Positions 25,513-35,047 of a stretch of DNA of 45,772 nt are shown in pieces (positions within the stretch are counted from its first letter, which is position 1; every line of letters starts with the position of its first letter). The position numbers were made by a program, and so were the translations under genes. The notes under the pieces were generated by a model. That model ran no database searches. It had not been told where the DNA came from and saw only the letters and a list, made by a program, of their open reading frames with translations. Source of the DNA: Deltaproteobacteria bacterium (GTDB lineage: Bacteria > Desulfobacterota > Desulfobacteria > Desulfobacterales > SURF-7); NCBI GenBank assembly GCA_019307665.1, contig JAFDJC010000001.1, forward strand, positions 1 through 45,772, given 5' to 3'.

Positions 25513-26547
25513 TCAGGATTTTGATCCGTGCCATGCCAAAAGAATCGGGCTGGCAACAAAAATCGAAGAGTAGGTCCCAACCAAAATACCTATTATCAAC
25601 GCAAAAGCAAAATCGTGAATAATGCCTCCTCCGAGCAGGAACAGGCTGACAACAACCGCAAGCGTGGTCAGGGATGTAAGGATAGTTCTGCTCAGGGTTT
25701 CATTGATGCTCCTGTTAATGTTGTTATCAAGCGCCTTTTTGTTAAATTTCTTTAGATTTTCCCTTATTCGGTCAAAAACAATAATCGTGTCATTAAGTGA
25801 ATATCCAATGATTGTAAGAAGAGCAGCAATAATCGGCAATGTAAATTCTTTGTCAAAAATAGAAAAAACACCTACTGTTATGGTAACATCATGGATCAAA
25901 GCGACAATAGCCCCCATGGCATATTTAAGCTCAAAAATCCAAAAAACAATCAGGGCGACCACCAGCGCGGCTGCAATAAGAATCGGTATACTGACATTAA
26001 ACAGTGATAGAACATAAACCGCTCCTATAAGAACAGTCGCAACAACGCCGCTTAAAACCCATTTCAGTTCAAATCTTCCGGAAATATATATGGTGATGAA
26101 AAGCAGTGCGTAAAACATGGCAAAAAGCGCTTTTTCCCTCAGGTCTTTTCCGACCTGCGGACCCACCATTTCAACACGCCTGATATCTGCTTTCTGCCCT
26201 GTTGATGAATTCAATGCCTCTTCAACATCAACAGTAAACCCTTCGGATGTTGTAATCGGTTTGTTTGTCCTTATAAGGTACTCATTTTCGTCCTGGCTTC
26301 CAAAACTCTGGACAGAGGACTTTCCGAGTCCAACAGCATTAAGTCCTGATTTAATATCTCTAATCTCAGCAGGTTGAAAAAATTTAATCTGTATCAAAGT
26401 ACCGCCCGCAAAGTCGACACCAAACTTTGGTCCACCTTTTATGACTAATGAACCGATACTTACAATAATAATAATGATTGAAAGAAAAAAAGCTGTTTTC
26501 TTTTTCCCGATAAAATCGATGTTTATGTCAGGCTTGATAAACTGCAT
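25513..26547 (-). CDS. secF: Protein translocase subunit SecF
   Basis: 344 aa. The N-terminal helix (residues ~15-33) precedes the RND-like periplasmic part with GGPKFGVDFAGGTLIQI, and the C-terminal five-helix bundle contains ALLTIIGYSLNDTIIVFDRI, the conserved SecF motif. With SecD and YajC it uses the proton/sodium gradient to aid Sec export. It follows secD by 26 bases. It is slightly long because of an inserted hydrophobic stretch near 170-205. Its 3' end abuts the cpoB remnant, so the last few residues may be altered relative to the ancestral protein. Confidence 0.94.
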   Translation of the reverse strand: MQFIKPDINIDFIGKKKTAFFLSIIIIIVSIGSLVIKGGPKFGVDFAGGTLIQIKFFQPAEIRDIKSGLNAVGLGKSSVQSFGSQDENEYLIRTNKPITTSEGFTVDVEEALNSSTGQKADIRRVEMVGPQVGKDLREKALFAMFYALLFITIYISGRFELKWVLSGVVATVLIGAVYVLSLFNVSIPILIAAALVVALIVFWIFELKYAMGAIVALIHDVTITVGVFSIFDKEFTLPIIAALLTIIGYSLNDTIIVFDRIRENLKKFNKKALDNNINRSINETLSRTILTSLTTLAVVVSLFLLGGGIIHDFAFALIIGILVGTYSSIFVASPILLAWHGSKS

Positions 26548-26573
26548 TAATCGAAATCCTTTATTATACTCGT

Positions 26574-28178
26574 TTATATGCTCACTGTTTTTACTTTACG
26601 AATGACAAGAAAATAATCAAAAATCAATCTGCTAAGAATCAATGCCGTAAAGAGGCTTGCAATAACGCCCAGGCTGAGTGTAACTGCAAATCCCTTGACG
26701 GGCCCTGTTCCAAACTGGAAAAGAACAAGAGCAGCAATAAGGGTGGTCACATTGGCATCGAGAATTGTCAGTGTTGCCCGGTCATAACCGGCATAAACAG
26801 CAGCTCTCGGTGTTTTTCCAATATTCATTTCCTCCCTGATACGTTCAAATATCAGCACATTGGCGTCAACAGCCATGCCGATTGTAAGAATTATACCTGC
26901 AATTCCCGGAAGAGTCAGGGTTGCCTGAAATGCTGCCAGGCCTCCGGCAATCAGAATAATATTCGTAATCAATGCAAAGTCGGCAACTAGGCCCGCGCCT
27001 TTATAATAAACGGCCATGAAAAAGATGACCAGGATACCGCCGATAGCCATGGAAAAAAGTCCCTTCCTGATCGAGTCAAGGCCCAGAGAGGGACCGACAG
27101 TCCTCTCTTCCATTACTATGACCGGTGCCGGAAGTGCACCTGCCCTCAGAACAATGGCAAGATCATGCGCCTGTTGTGTTGTGAAACTGCCGGTAATCAC
27201 TGCGTTGCCGCCCGATATTTTTGATTCTATGTTAGGTGCGGAATAAACCGCATTGTCGAGGACAATAGCGAGTCTCTTATTTACATTGTCACCGGTAACC
27301 CTTTCAAACTGTCTTGCACCTTTTTTATCAAAACTTAGAGATACTCTCGGTCTGTTATACTGGGAATCAATGGTAACTCTCGCATCAGTAAGGCTTGCCC
27401 CTGTCAATGACGCCCTCTTCCTTATAAGAAAAGGTTTTTTGCTTTTCCGGTTCGTTTCAGGATTTTCAATCTCCTGATAGAGAATTTCGCTCTCAGGAGG
27501 AATGTCCCCTTTTAGTGCTGCATTTACATCATGGTCCTCATCCACAAGTCTAAATTCCAATAGGGCTGTCTTTCCTATCAGGTCCTTTGCCCTTTTTGTG
27601 TCGCTTATACCGGGAAGCTGAATAAGAATCCTGTCTTCTCCCTGAAGGCGTATATCGGGTTCACTCACACCAAATTGATCAATACGGTTTCGTATTGTTT
27701 CAAGTGCCTGTTCTACAGCCATTTTTTGCAGATAAGCCGATTCCCTGTCCGGCAGATCGATCAAAAAGTTCGCCATACTGTTATCGATCGAGTAATCCGA
27801 CCTTAGGCCCTTGAACTCCCTGTTCAACAAATCATTAAAACTGTCAACATCACTTTCCTTTACAGTAACGGATATTTGTTTTCCGTCAACCATATTAATA
27901 CCCTTGTGCCTTATCCGCTCTTTCCGGAGCATGCTGCGAAATTCGTCTGAGACTCTCTCCATATGGGCTTCAACAGCTTTTTGGGTTTCAACTTCAAGGA
28001 TAAGATGCATACCACCCTGTAGATCAAGGCCCAGGTTGATCTTCTTACCGGGCCACATGTCAGGCTGCTCTTTATTGTTCAGTTTCATATCGACAGTTGG
28101 AAATACGTAGACAAGCGCCAAAATGATAACCGCCGGCACTACATATATTCTCCATGAAAGATTCTTCAATTCAATCAT
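26574..28178 (-). CDS. secD: Protein translocase subunit SecD
   Basis: 534 aa from ATG 28178, with AAGGAAAGG upstream; the frame is open further but unlikely used. It has an N-terminal membrane helix (YVVPAVIILALVYVF), the KINLGLDLQGGMHLILEV motif, a large periplasmic P1 domain including QFGVSEPDIRLQGEDRILIQ, and C-terminal helices with TLPGIAGIILTIGMAVDANV and LIFERIREE. It partners SecF and YajC in late-stage Sec export. It lies 103 bases after yajC. Confidence 0.95.
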   Translation of the reverse strand: MIELKNLSWRIYVVPAVIILALVYVFPTVDMKLNNKEQPDMWPGKKINLGLDLQGGMHLILEVETQKAVEAHMERVSDEFRSMLRKERIRHKGINMVDGKQISVTVKESDVDSFNDLLNREFKGLRSDYSIDNSMANFLIDLPDRESAYLQKMAVEQALETIRNRIDQFGVSEPDIRLQGEDRILIQLPGISDTKRAKDLIGKTALLEFRLVDEDHDVNAALKGDIPPESEILYQEIENPETNRKSKKPFLIRKRASLTGASLTDARVTIDSQYNRPRVSLSFDKKGARQFERVTGDNVNKRLAIVLDNAVYSAPNIESKISGGNAVITGSFTTQQAHDLAIVLRAGALPAPVIVMEERTVGPSLGLDSIRKGLFSMAIGGILVIFFMAVYYKGAGLVADFALITNIILIAGGLAAFQATLTLPGIAGIILTIGMAVDANVLIFERIREEMNIGKTPRAAVYAGYDRATLTILDANVTTLIAALVLFQFGTGPVKGFAVTLSLGVIASLFTALILSRLIFDYFLVIRKVKTVSI

Positions 28179-28281
28179 TCCTTTCCTTACTCTAATTTGC
28201 GACCAAACCAATGTCCATGACTGCTTATGATTAAAAACAACGCCTGTCTACCATCCCGGGTTGACATCACCAAGTCTACCG

Positions 28282-28620
28282 TCATGATTTACTTTTCGCC
28301 ACGCTCTGTTCAGTCGACTGATTAATAACGGAAATATTTCCCCGCAAAATCTTTACCTTTACCTTGTCGGCAATTTCGACGGTCACAGTGCCTTCATCAA
28401 GTGATGTTATCCTGCCATGAATACCGCCACTGGTGACAACACGATCCCCTTTTTTCAAATTGCTTATCATTTCGCGGTGCTCTTTTGCTTTTTTTTGCTG
28501 CGGTCTTATCAGCAAAAAATAAAAAATAGCAAACATAAGCAGCAGCGGCACAATTGCAGAAAAGCCACCGCCCCCGCCCTGGCCTGCTCCGGCCCCCATT
28601 GCATACACAATACTATTCAA
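28282..28620 (-). CDS. yajC: YajC, Sec accessory subunit
   Basis: 112 aa. One membrane helix (AIVPLLLMFAIFYFLLIRP) follows a glycine-rich start (GAGAGQGGGGG), then the conserved QQKKAKEHREMISNLKKGD and VVTSGGIHGRI. It is a single-pass inner-membrane protein found with SecDF. It heads the yajC-secD-secF group on this strand. Confidence 0.95.
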   Translation of the reverse strand: MNSIVYAMGAGAGQGGGGGFSAIVPLLLMFAIFYFLLIRPQQKKAKEHREMISNLKKGDRVVTSGGIHGRITSLDEGTVTVEIADKVKVKILRGNISVINQSTEQSVAKSKS

Positions 28621-28681
28621 AATGCCTTCTCCTTCCCCTTGTTTATATCTTATTTTTCCCTGAACAAATTTTATTCAGGAG

Positions 28682-29455
28682 TTAATTTTCAGCCGGTATC
28701 CACAGTGTCTCGCCATCAAATCTGATATTGCTCACCTTGCCAAAATCAATCTGATCAAGCAAGGCAAATACCTCATCCATCCTGTAAACGACGATCTTAC
28801 TTAGGGAATGTATCAAATGGATATTCGTCTCCAGCCTGCGGCTCTCTAAGTTGAAAATATATACCATATTTTCAGAGAACTTCAGTATTCTTCCCACACC
28901 CGAGCTCGCACCACTTTTCCCCGACTCATCAGAAAGAGGCGGAAGCTCAAAACCCTTTTTTTCAAAAAACTCTTTCAAAAGTCTGAAATGAATATTCCAA
29001 ATATTGTCGCCGGGCTGAACAACATATATACCAAAACCTTCCTTATTCTTCCCCTGCCTATTTTCAAAATCTTTGCCCCACTCGAGGTCTTTTTCAATAA
29101 AACCACCTTTTTTCAGGCGAACCTTGTCAATGATCTCTTCCATTGATACGGTATTATCGCCCACCTTAACCGATTCGTCTGATTTAACAATCATATCAAC
29201 CGAATCTTTGACACCGTATTCCTCCTTGCGATCCTGCATCATCTTGTCAAGCTCACTCTCTTTTTTCAGCTTGTCAAAATCGATTACAGATCCTGGTTTC
29301 GGAGGAATCTTTGCCTTGATGACCGGCTGAACCGGCTTTTCCTTATCACCACGGACTACTGCCATATAAATCAGTCCGGCAATCACCAAAACGACTATTG
29401 CCGCGCAACCGGCAATCATTGCAGTTTTTCCCGGCCGGCTCTGTTTTCTTGGCAT
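28682..29455 (-). CDS. Membrane-anchored LysM-like protein of unknown function
   Basis: 257 aa from ATG 29455, with AGGAGG upstream. One N-terminal helix (MIAGCAAIVVLVIAGLIYMA) places the rest in the periplasm. A charged, lysine-rich linker leads to IYVVQPGDNIWNIHFRLLKE, a LysM-like opening, and the C-terminus (VSNIRFDGETLWIPAEN) resembles the closing strand of a LysM-type module. It may bind peptidoglycan. It lies between rng and yajC, 61 bases before the latter. I cannot assign a named family. Confidence 0.7.
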   Translation of the reverse strand: MPRKQSRPGKTAMIAGCAAIVVLVIAGLIYMAVVRGDKEKPVQPVIKAKIPPKPGSVIDFDKLKKESELDKMMQDRKEEYGVKDSVDMIVKSDESVKVGDNTVSMEEIIDKVRLKKGGFIEKDLEWGKDFENRQGKNKEGFGIYVVQPGDNIWNIHFRLLKEFFEKKGFELPPLSDESGKSGASSGVGRILKFSENMVYIFNLESRRLETNIHLIHSLSKIVVYRMDEVFALLDQIDFGKVSNIRFDGETLWIPAEN

Positions 29456-29560
29456 TGTCCCTCCTTTTGTCAACTCGCAGTACCTACAGTCGACACACTG
29501 ATACAGTAATCAAGTGCAAGTGTCAATCCTTTCGCGGCCCTTTCAAGGTGCCATCAATTT

Positions 29561-31021
29561 TCACTCACTCTCAATCCGGCTATCCCCCGGAATCATGTTA
29601 GAATCGCCCTTTATTATGATTTGGACGCCCCTTCTCACTTCAAGGTCAAGCAGTTCGCTCCTTTTGTTATTGAGTAAATAGGTTGCAACATCACCCGGGA
29701 CAACACCATGCACAATCGACACGTCGGCCTTTAATGTTTCTAAACGAAGTTTTCTAATAAACCCGATGCCGAAAGCTTCGAGAGACTGTATCAGTCCTTT
29801 TCCACGGCATCTGTTGCAAGTTACAAAACTACCCGCCTCAATGGAAGGCCTTATGCGCTGTCTGGACATTTCCATCAAACCGAATCTTGATATTCTTCCC
29901 ACCCTTGTTTTGGCCTTGTCATTTTTAAGCTGGGCTTTAACGACATTTTCAATTTTCGATTTATGTTTTGGGTCTTTCATATCGATAAAATCTATAACGA
30001 TCAATCCGCCAAGGTCCCTCAGCCGAAGCTGTCTTGCGATCTCCTCCGCAGCTTCAATATTTGTCTGAAAAGCGGTCTCTTCAATCGTTTTATTGCTTGT
30101 CGACTTGCCGGAATTAACATCTATGGCAACCAGCGCCTCGGTCTGGTCAAGCACTATTGTGCCGCCTGACTTTAACTTTACGCGGCTCTTAAAAATAGAT
30201 GTGATCTGCTCTTCAAGCTGATATTTCGAGAATATGGGTTTGTCGCTATGATATTGTTTGACTATTCTTGTGTGTCTTGAAGAGATAATCTTTATGAATT
30301 TTTTAACTTCTTTAAAGAGCTCTTCATCATCAATGAGAATTTCAGTAGTATCCGAAGCAAAATAGTCTCTAATGGATCTAATGGCTAGATTTCGTTCTCT
30401 ATATAAAAGAAACGGCGCTTTTTCTTCCATCCCCTTTTTGGTAATGTTTTTCCATAGTCGCAAAAGATATTTCTGGTCTTTGTCTAAAAGAGCCTTCGTC
30501 GATTTTTCACCGGCTGTGCGGACAATGATGCCGAACCCTTTTGGCAGATTCAGCCCCGATACAACATCCTTTAAACGTTTCCGCTCATCTTCATCCTCTA
30601 TTTTTCTTGAAATGCCCTTATTTTTTCCACCCGGCATCAGGACAATATGGCGGCCCGGAATGGAAACAAACGTTGTCAGCATTGCCCCCTTTTTCATGAC
30701 AGGATCTTTTGTAATCTGCACAATAAGCTCCTGCCCTCTTCTAACCAGCTTTTTCAGGGAACGGTCACCGGATGTATTGTCCAGAAAATAATCGCTGTGT
30801 ATCTCATTTTTCTGGAGGAATCCATGCCTTTCCACACCATAATCGATAAAAACCGCCTGCAGGCTCGGTTCCACTCTTGTAATAATGCCCTTGTAAATAT
30901 TGCCTTTTGTCATCGCCTGTGATGCGGTTTCTATATGAAACTCTTCGAGTTTACTGTCTTTGACCTTTGCGATTCTGCACTCTTCAGGATCGACCGCATT
31001 GATAAGAATTTTACTGCTCAT
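29561..31021 (-). CDS. rng: Ribonuclease G/E family endoribonuclease
   Basis: 486 aa from ATG 31021. The S1 domain is at GNIYKGIITRVEPSLQAVFI, followed by the FLQKNEIHSDYF region. The catalytic DNase-I-like domain has ALVAIDVNSGKSTSNKT and GLIVIDFIDMKDPKHK, with the two metal-binding aspartates. The Zn-link CNRCRGKG needed for dimerisation is present. The length and the absence of a C-terminal scaffold tail fit RNase G rather than RNase E. It processes rRNA and mRNA 5' ends. It is the first gene of the long minus-strand chain. Confidence 0.93.
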   Translation of the reverse strand: MSSKILINAVDPEECRIAKVKDSKLEEFHIETASQAMTKGNIYKGIITRVEPSLQAVFIDYGVERHGFLQKNEIHSDYFLDNTSGDRSLKKLVRRGQELIVQITKDPVMKKGAMLTTFVSIPGRHIVLMPGGKNKGISRKIEDEDERKRLKDVVSGLNLPKGFGIIVRTAGEKSTKALLDKDQKYLLRLWKNITKKGMEEKAPFLLYRERNLAIRSIRDYFASDTTEILIDDEELFKEVKKFIKIISSRHTRIVKQYHSDKPIFSKYQLEEQITSIFKSRVKLKSGGTIVLDQTEALVAIDVNSGKSTSNKTIEETAFQTNIEAAEEIARQLRLRDLGGLIVIDFIDMKDPKHKSKIENVVKAQLKNDKAKTRVGRISRFGLMEMSRQRIRPSIEAGSFVTCNRCRGKGLIQSLEAFGIGFIRKLRLETLKADVSIVHGVVPGDVATYLLNNKRSELLDLEVRRGVQIIIKGDSNMIPGDSRIESE

Positions 31022-31224
31022 TTTTTTGCCAATTCCTTTCAGCTCTTCGCCATCATTAACCAACTGTTTTTGATAAATTATGAAATTGTTGCTATCAAGT
31101 CAAACGAATTCTCTTGATACGAGAACCAAAATAGTTTACCGACCTTGCAATTTATTTGTTATGGTGGCATAAATCTGTCTGTTCAATCTGATATATTTTT
31201 AACTTTTGTTTCAAGGACGGCATA

Positions 31225-33810
31225 ATGGAATCACAATACGATCCAAAAACTATTGAACGTAAATGGCAAAAATTCTGGGACGATAAAAATCTTTTCAGCG
31301 TCAAAGAGGACGCTGATAAAGAAAAATACTATCTGCTTGAGATGTTCCCCTATCCTTCAGGAAAGATACATATCGGCCATGTCAGAAATTATACTATCGG
31401 TGATGTTGTTGCGCGCTATAAAAGAATGTGCGGATTCAACGTCCTTCATCCAATGGGATGGGATGCATTCGGCATGCCTGCTGAAAATGCGGCAATAGCC
31501 AACAATACGCATCCGGCGGCATGGACATACGACAATATCGATACTATGAGACACCAGCTTAAACAGCTCGGTTTCAGCTACGACTGGGACAGGGAAATCG
31601 CAACCTGCAGGCCTGAATATTACAGGTGGGAGCAGTGGCTTTTCACTAAAATGTATGAAAAGAATATGGTTTACAGAAAAGAAAATTTTGTAAACTGGTG
31701 CAACGATTGTCAGACAGTTCTAGCAAATGAACAGGTTGAAGCCGGCATGTGCTGGAGGTGCGGAAAACAGGTCAAACAAAAAAAACTGGAACAGTGGTTT
31801 CTGAAAATAACAGATTTTGCCGAAGATCTACTTATTCACTGCGACAAACTTCCCGGCTGGCCTGATAAAGTCATTACAATGCAGAAAAACTGGATTGGAA
31901 AAAGCATCGGTGCCGAGATACGTTTTCCTGTGGAAAACTCGGATGAAATCATCCCTGTCTTCACAACGCGTCAGGATACTGTCTTCGGTGCAACCTTTAT
32001 GTGCCTGGCGCCCGAACACCCGCTTGTGGAAAAGCTTTCTTCGGGAACTTCTGAGGAAAATGCCGTTAAAGCGTTCATAAAAAAAATATCCGCCCAGGAA
32101 CGAACCAGCAGAGGAATTGAAAACTATGAAAAAGAAGGTGTCTTTACGGGCGCTTTTTGCATCAATCCGATGAGCGGAAAAAGAATGCCGGTATACACAG
32201 CTAATTTTGCACTCATGGAATACGGCACCGGAGCGGTTATGTCGGTACCTGCCCATGACCAGCGTGACTTTGACTTTGCAAAAAAATACAACCTTGAATG
32301 TATCGTTGTTGTCAGGCCAATGGATGAAGACCTCAACGCCGAAACAATGCAGGAAGCCTATACTAACGAAGGTATAATGGTCAATTCGGAAGAATTCAAC
32401 GACCTTAATAACAAAAAAGCGCTTGATGAAATTGCCGTATATCTTGAAAAAAATAATCTGGGGAAAAAAACGGTCAGTTTCAGACTGAGAGATTGGGGCA
32501 TCTCAAGACAGAGGTACTGGGGTGCGCCTATTCCAATGGTTCACTGCAACAAGTGCGGAATCGTTCCGGTAAAAGAAGAAGATCTGCCCGTTCTTCTTCC
32601 TGAAGACACCGAATTTCTGGAGGGAGGCAAATCACCCCTTTCCGAACTTGATTATTTCAAAAAAACAACCTGTCCGAAATGCGGTGATACCGAAGCGAAA
32701 CGGGAAACCGACACGATGGATACGTTTATGGAGTCATCGTGGTATTTTGAACGATACTGCAGTCCACGTCACGATACCGGCATCTTCGACAAAAAAGCGG
32801 TCGATTACTGGATGCCTGTGGATCAATACATCGGGGGAGTCGAACACGCCATACTCCATCTGCTTTACTCCAGATACTTTACACGTGTCCTCAGGAAATT
32901 CAACCTTGTGAACTTTAAAGAACCGTTTACAAACCTTCTAACACAAGGAATGGTCTGCAAGGAGACATTGAAATGCCCTGAGCACGGTTTCCTTTTTATG
33001 GATGAGGTCAGTAGCGAGGGTGACACCTGTCGACAATGCAGCAATGCGGTTGAAATCGGAAGAGTTGAAAAAATGTCAAAATCAAAAAAAAATGTGATAG
33101 ATCCGAATACTCTTCTTGAAATGTATGGCGCTGATACGACAAGGCTCTTCTGCCTGTTTGCAGCCCCGCCCGAAAGGGACCTTGAGTGGAGTGATCAGGG
33201 GATTGAGGGCGGTTTCCGCTTCCTGAACCGTGTCTGGCGTCTTGCAGAAAACTGTATCGAATCAATCAGGGACACAGCACCGTTTTCCGGAAAAATCGAA
33301 TCTCTTGACGGCAGACTGAAGATGCTTTATCGAAAATCTCATTTGACAATACAGAAAGTTACCAGGGACATAGAGGAGCGCTTTCATTTTAACACCGCGA
33401 TTAGTGCTGTAATGGAACTCGTCAACATGATGTATCAGGTGGAAAACTTTGAAGATATACCAGACGGCCCACAGGTAATGCGTTTTGCAATGGAGTCCGT
33501 TGTTTTATTGATTGCACCGATTGTCCCACATATTGCAGAAGAGCTATGGGAAGGAATGGGAAAAGAATCGGCAATTCTCGATGCACCATGGCCTTCCTTC
33601 CGTGAAGACGCCCTTGTGTCTGATGATATGCTCATCGTAATACAGGTAAATGGCAAACTCAGAGGCAAGTTCAATATTTCCGCTGATGCCGACGATGGCG
33701 CCATAAAAGAGACTGCTCTTTCCGACAGCAGCGTTCAAAAATTTATCAAGGACAAACAAGTTAAAAAAGTGATTGTAGTAAAAAGAAAACTGGTGAATAT
33801 AGTTGTATAA
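31225..33810 (+). CDS. leuS: Leucyl-tRNA synthetase
   Basis: 861 aa class I synthetase charging tRNA-Leu. The HIGH motif occurs as PYPSGKIHIGHVRNY and KMSKS as VEKMSKSKKNVIDP. The CP1 editing domain includes FTTRQDTVFGATFMCLAPEH and the zinc-binding cysteine pairs (CNKCG, CPKCG). The length is normal for bacteria. AAGGA lies 8 bases before the ATG. lptE follows after 20 bases, a common arrangement. Confidence 0.97.
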   Translation: MESQYDPKTIERKWQKFWDDKNLFSVKEDADKEKYYLLEMFPYPSGKIHIGHVRNYTIGDVVARYKRMCGFNVLHPMGWDAFGMPAENAAIANNTHPAAWTYDNIDTMRHQLKQLGFSYDWDREIATCRPEYYRWEQWLFTKMYEKNMVYRKENFVNWCNDCQTVLANEQVEAGMCWRCGKQVKQKKLEQWFLKITDFAEDLLIHCDKLPGWPDKVITMQKNWIGKSIGAEIRFPVENSDEIIPVFTTRQDTVFGATFMCLAPEHPLVEKLSSGTSEENAVKAFIKKISAQERTSRGIENYEKEGVFTGAFCINPMSGKRMPVYTANFALMEYGTGAVMSVPAHDQRDFDFAKKYNLECIVVVRPMDEDLNAETMQEAYTNEGIMVNSEEFNDLNNKKALDEIAVYLEKNNLGKKTVSFRLRDWGISRQRYWGAPIPMVHCNKCGIVPVKEEDLPVLLPEDTEFLEGGKSPLSELDYFKKTTCPKCGDTEAKRETDTMDTFMESSWYFERYCSPRHDTGIFDKKAVDYWMPVDQYIGGVEHAILHLLYSRYFTRVLRKFNLVNFKEPFTNLLTQGMVCKETLKCPEHGFLFMDEVSSEGDTCRQCSNAVEIGRVEKMSKSKKNVIDPNTLLEMYGADTTRLFCLFAAPPERDLEWSDQGIEGGFRFLNRVWRLAENCIESIRDTAPFSGKIESLDGRLKMLYRKSHLTIQKVTRDIEERFHFNTAISAVMELVNMMYQVENFEDIPDGPQVMRFAMESVVLLIAPIVPHIAEELWEGMGKESAILDAPWPSFREDALVSDDMLIVIQVNGKLRGKFNISADADDGAIKETALSDSSVQKFIKDKQVKKVIVVKRKLVNIVV

Positions 33811-33830
33811 ATCTTATTTTAAGGTGTCGA

Positions 33831-34352
33831 ATGCATTACGGGTATAAACTAATATTTCCTACATTGTTTATTATATTAATGATTTTCGGTCTTTCCTGCG
33901 GATACAAATTCGCAGGATCAGGCAATCTTCCGGAAGGGGTACAAAAGGTCAGCGTCGCCATTTTTAAAAACAATACCGCAGAAACCGGACTCGAAAACAC
34001 CTTTACTAACGATCTGATTTATGAATTCATTAGAGGCGGCAGAACGGTTTTCCCGGATCGGGAAAATGCTGATGCGGTTATTTCAGGAACCGTCCGGTCA
34101 ATTGGGGTTGCGTCTGCTGTGCGAACAGACTCAAGTTCATCAACCGAGAGAAGGGTCACGATTACCGTCGATGTTAAACTCACGGCAAGAGACGGGAGGG
34201 TAATATGGTCTGCGAAAGATGTGTCTGAAGATCAAACATATATAGTCGAGGAAGACAAACAGGCAACAGACGAGAACAAAAATGATGCCATTGAATATGT
34301 CTCAAAAAGATTGGCTGAATATGTTATACGTCGGATGACAGACGATTTTTAG
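33831..34352 (+). CDS. lptE: LptE-like LPS-assembly lipoprotein
   Basis: 173 aa. The signal peptide ends with a lipobox (FGLSCGYKF), so the mature protein begins at Cys and sits in the outer membrane. GNLPEGVQKVSVAIFKNNT, the TNDLIYEFI segment and ERRVTITVDVKL fit the LptE/RlpB family that plugs the LptD barrel for LPS insertion. Its position directly after leuS supports the assignment. The end overlaps the convergent rpsT by four bases. Confidence 0.85.
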   Translation: MHYGYKLIFPTLFIILMIFGLSCGYKFAGSGNLPEGVQKVSVAIFKNNTAETGLENTFTNDLIYEFIRGGRTVFPDRENADAVISGTVRSIGVASAVRTDSSSSTERRVTITVDVKLTARDGRVIWSAKDVSEDQTYIVEEDKQATDENKNDAIEYVSKRLAEYVIRRMTDDF

Positions 34353-34609
34353 ATTGAATTTACAAGCTTGGTAAGCCGTGAAATTTTTCGGGCCGCATTT
34401 TTTTTATGGAGAATGCCCCTTTGGGCAGCCCTGTCAATAACAGATTTCGCATTATTCAATTCTGTCATGGCCTTTTTCGCTGAGTTTTCACCAACAGCAG
34501 CCCTTACTTTTTTAATAATAGATTTTGTGCCCGTTCTTACAACCTTATTGCGCACTCTTTTTATTTCATTCTGCCTTGCCCGTTTAATCGCCGATTTATG
34601 ATTTGCCAA
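34349..34609 (-). CDS. rpsT: 30S ribosomal protein S20
   Basis: 86 aa, strongly basic, MANHKSAIKRARQNEIKRVR. The start is taken as the TTG at 34609, which gives the family's conserved N-terminus and sits 8 bases after AAGGAG. The upstream GTG (34618) would abut the ribosome-binding site directly and add three residues. S20 binds 16S rRNA early in 30S assembly. The 3' end overlaps lptE convergently. The E. coli gene likewise starts with UUG. Confidence 0.92.
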   Translation of the reverse strand: MANHKSAIKRARQNEIKRVRNKVVRTGTKSIIKKVRAAVGENSAKKAMTELNNAKSVIDRAAQRGILHKKNAARKISRLTKLVNSI

Positions 34610-34779
34610 CTTTTTCACTCCTTATATGTAATTGATTTAATCTACAATTAAAAACTGATAAAATATATAAAATAGATTTTTATGTCAAGATTTTTTTAAA
34701 AGAGATTTTATTCTTGCGCTTCATCATGGTTATATAGTTAAATTCTATAATATGGCATGATAAATAAAGGGGAAAGGCA

Positions 34780-34953
34780 ATGCATGTAAGAACTGTTAAA
34801 TTATTTATGTTGGTATTCATTTGTCTTTTTATTTTTAGCTGTACATGAATCACAGGCAAAGATACATCCGGTCAGGATGCTCAAAATAAACTGCAAACCG
34901 AATCGCCCCGAAAAATCTGTCCAATACCTCAAGAAAAAAACCCTGGACAGTAA
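34780..34953 (+). pseudogene. Small lipoprotein gene with in-frame TGA
   Basis: MHVRTVKLFMLVFICLFIFS then CT follows a good ribosome-binding site (AAGGGGAAAGG) and forms a lipoprotein signal peptide with lipobox FSC. A TGA at 34846-34848 stops it at residue 22, after which the same frame runs open for 34 more codons (ITGKDTSGQDAQNKLQTESP...) to a TAA. The downstream part has typical mature-lipoprotein composition, so a GGA-to-TGA change is likely. Alternatively the first 22 residues alone are a leader peptide for the aldo/keto reductase gene. Confidence 0.5.
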
Positions 34954-35047
34954 AAAACTTTTAATTGCAGCTGATCTTATTAGAAAGGTCCGTTTGTTTT
35001 TTGGATGCCCACAATTTGTTTTAAGAAATCGTAAAAAAGGAGCCGCC

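Noticed and set aside
34846..34848. TGA as a selenocysteine codon in the small lipoprotein
   Set aside because: It lies just after the lipobox, where no redox role is expected, and no hairpin resembling a SECIS element follows it.
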